Below the pieces are notes generated by a model that saw only the letters and a program-made list of their open reading frames with translations, ran no database searches and was not told the origin of the DNA. Made by a program: the position numbers and the translations under genes. A stretch of DNA of 38,283 bases. Source: Clostridiales bacterium UBA1389. Its GTDB lineage: Bacteria; Bacillota; Clostridia; Oscillospirales; CAG-382. How positions within the stretch are numbered: position 1 is the first letter of the stretch; the number at the start of each line of letters is the position of its first letter. Location: the NCBI GenBank assembly GCA_002305335.1, contig DBQR01000049.1, positions 1-38,283 on the forward strand, written 5' to 3'. Shown here in pieces: positions 37,947 to 38,283 of the stretch.

Positions 37947-38283
37947 AAAGCGGCTGTTTTCCCCTGTTTTCGGGGAGGGTAAGGGTGAGTATATTCGTCC
38001 CCGCCTGTCTCTGGCTTATGCTGGTGTCGGAGGGGGTAACGGCCTTCGCCTGTATAATAAGCGGTGCGGTTGTCCACGAACTGGGACATGCCTTTTTTAT
38101 TTTTTCCCAGAAACAAAAAATCACGAACATTGAAATACTCCCCTTCGGGGGGGTTATAAGTCATACCGCCGAAGGGCTGAGCTATGAAGGGGAAATGGCG
38201 ATATGCGCCGGGGGAATATTCTTTAACCTTGTCTTTGCCTTTGTTTCCTCGTTTTTTCTTACATGGTACAAAAGCGAGTACCT
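37943..38283 (+). CDS. SpoIVFB-like M50 site-2 metalloprotease (3' end outside the window)
   Basis: The first ~113 codons of an intramembrane zinc metalloprotease. After a short start (KSGCFPLFSGRVRVSIFVP, compare the IRVHPLF-type start of SpoIVFB) come a membrane helix and the zinc motif H45-E-L-G-H49-A, then LPFGGVI, a family hallmark, and a further helix, CAGGIFFNLVFAFVSS, with the usual xGxxxN packing. SpoIVFB releases pro-sigma-K in the mother cell; relatives cut other membrane proteins. The GTG at 37943 overlaps the previous stop by four bases (GTGA). The second active-site Asp region is beyond the window edge. Its position next to spoIIGA-sigE supports a sporulation role. Confidence 0.85.
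   Translation, partial: MKSGCFPLFSGRVRVSIFVPACLWLMLVSEGVTAFACIISGAVVHELGHAFFIFSQKQKITNIEILPFGGVISHTAEGLSYEGEMAICAGGIFFNLVFAFVSSFFLTWYKSEY

Noticed and set aside
1..38283. CRISPR arrays, insertion sequences, prophage, toxin-antitoxin or restriction systems
   Set aside because: I saw no regular spaced repeats, transposase or integrase motifs, or defence-protein signatures anywhere in the window.

Overview
The window looks like chromosome from an anaerobic, spore-forming member of the Clostridia (Bacillota), probably a gut-type Oscillospirales or Ruminococcus-like lineage. The evidence is a pair of endospore regulators (spoIIGA and sigE), a SpoIVFB-like site-2 protease, a clostridial 2[4Fe-4S] ferredoxin, strong AGGAGG-type ribosome binding sites, textbook sigma-A promoters with 17-nt spacers, Ser/Glu-rich linkers in exported proteins, and a short NusA. 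I cannot name a species.

Layout. At 1-77 a tRNA-Pro(GGG) gene lies on the minus strand behind its own promoter. From 388 to 9675 a plus-strand, envelope-flavoured stretch carries a degenerate PAS/histidine-kinase-like protein, a divergent LytR-CpsA-Psr-like membrane protein, a tiny ferredoxin, a TrmN6-like tRNA methyltransferase, an MntP-like transporter and a giant 1829-residue membrane-anchored subtilase. A bidirectional terminator separates it from a minus-strand group at 9708-13391: a WalJ-like hydrolase, galactokinase, a flavin reductase and an FkbM-type methyltransferase. From 13562 to 21510 the plus strand holds an ADP-ribosylglycohydrolase, a D,D-carboxypeptidase preceded by a structured leader, glucose-6-phosphate isomerase, two small proteins, and a MarR/MacB-like ABC transporter operon with a clear promoter and operator. 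asnA and guaB (minus) are divergent from a CtpE-like P-type ATPase and a YihY protein (plus).

From 35209 down to 27485 the minus strand carries an orphan ParB and the translation/transcription operon rimP-nusA-ylxR-ylxQ-infB-rbfA-nrnA-truB. Its genes mostly overlap by a few bases and are read from one promoter with a leader hairpin. Beyond it are an NYN-domain gene that appears to start at a non-AUG codon, then sigE and spoIIGA. The window ends inside a plus-strand SpoIVFB-like protease that follows a tiny membrane protein.

How the genes work together. Four themes are visible: ribosome maturation with transcription elongation; control of sporulation sigma factors by membrane proteolysis; envelope and surface maintenance; and small-molecule housekeeping (galactose entry, G6P isomerisation, Asn and GMP synthesis). 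I found no CRISPR array, insertion sequence, prophage or recognisable defence island. The best candidates for something undescribed are the two-state RNA-like leader before the carboxypeptidase gene, the apparent AUC start of the NYN gene, the domain collection of the giant subtilase, the two degenerate envelope/regulatory proteins at the left end, and the tiny membrane protein where SpoIVFA would be expected.
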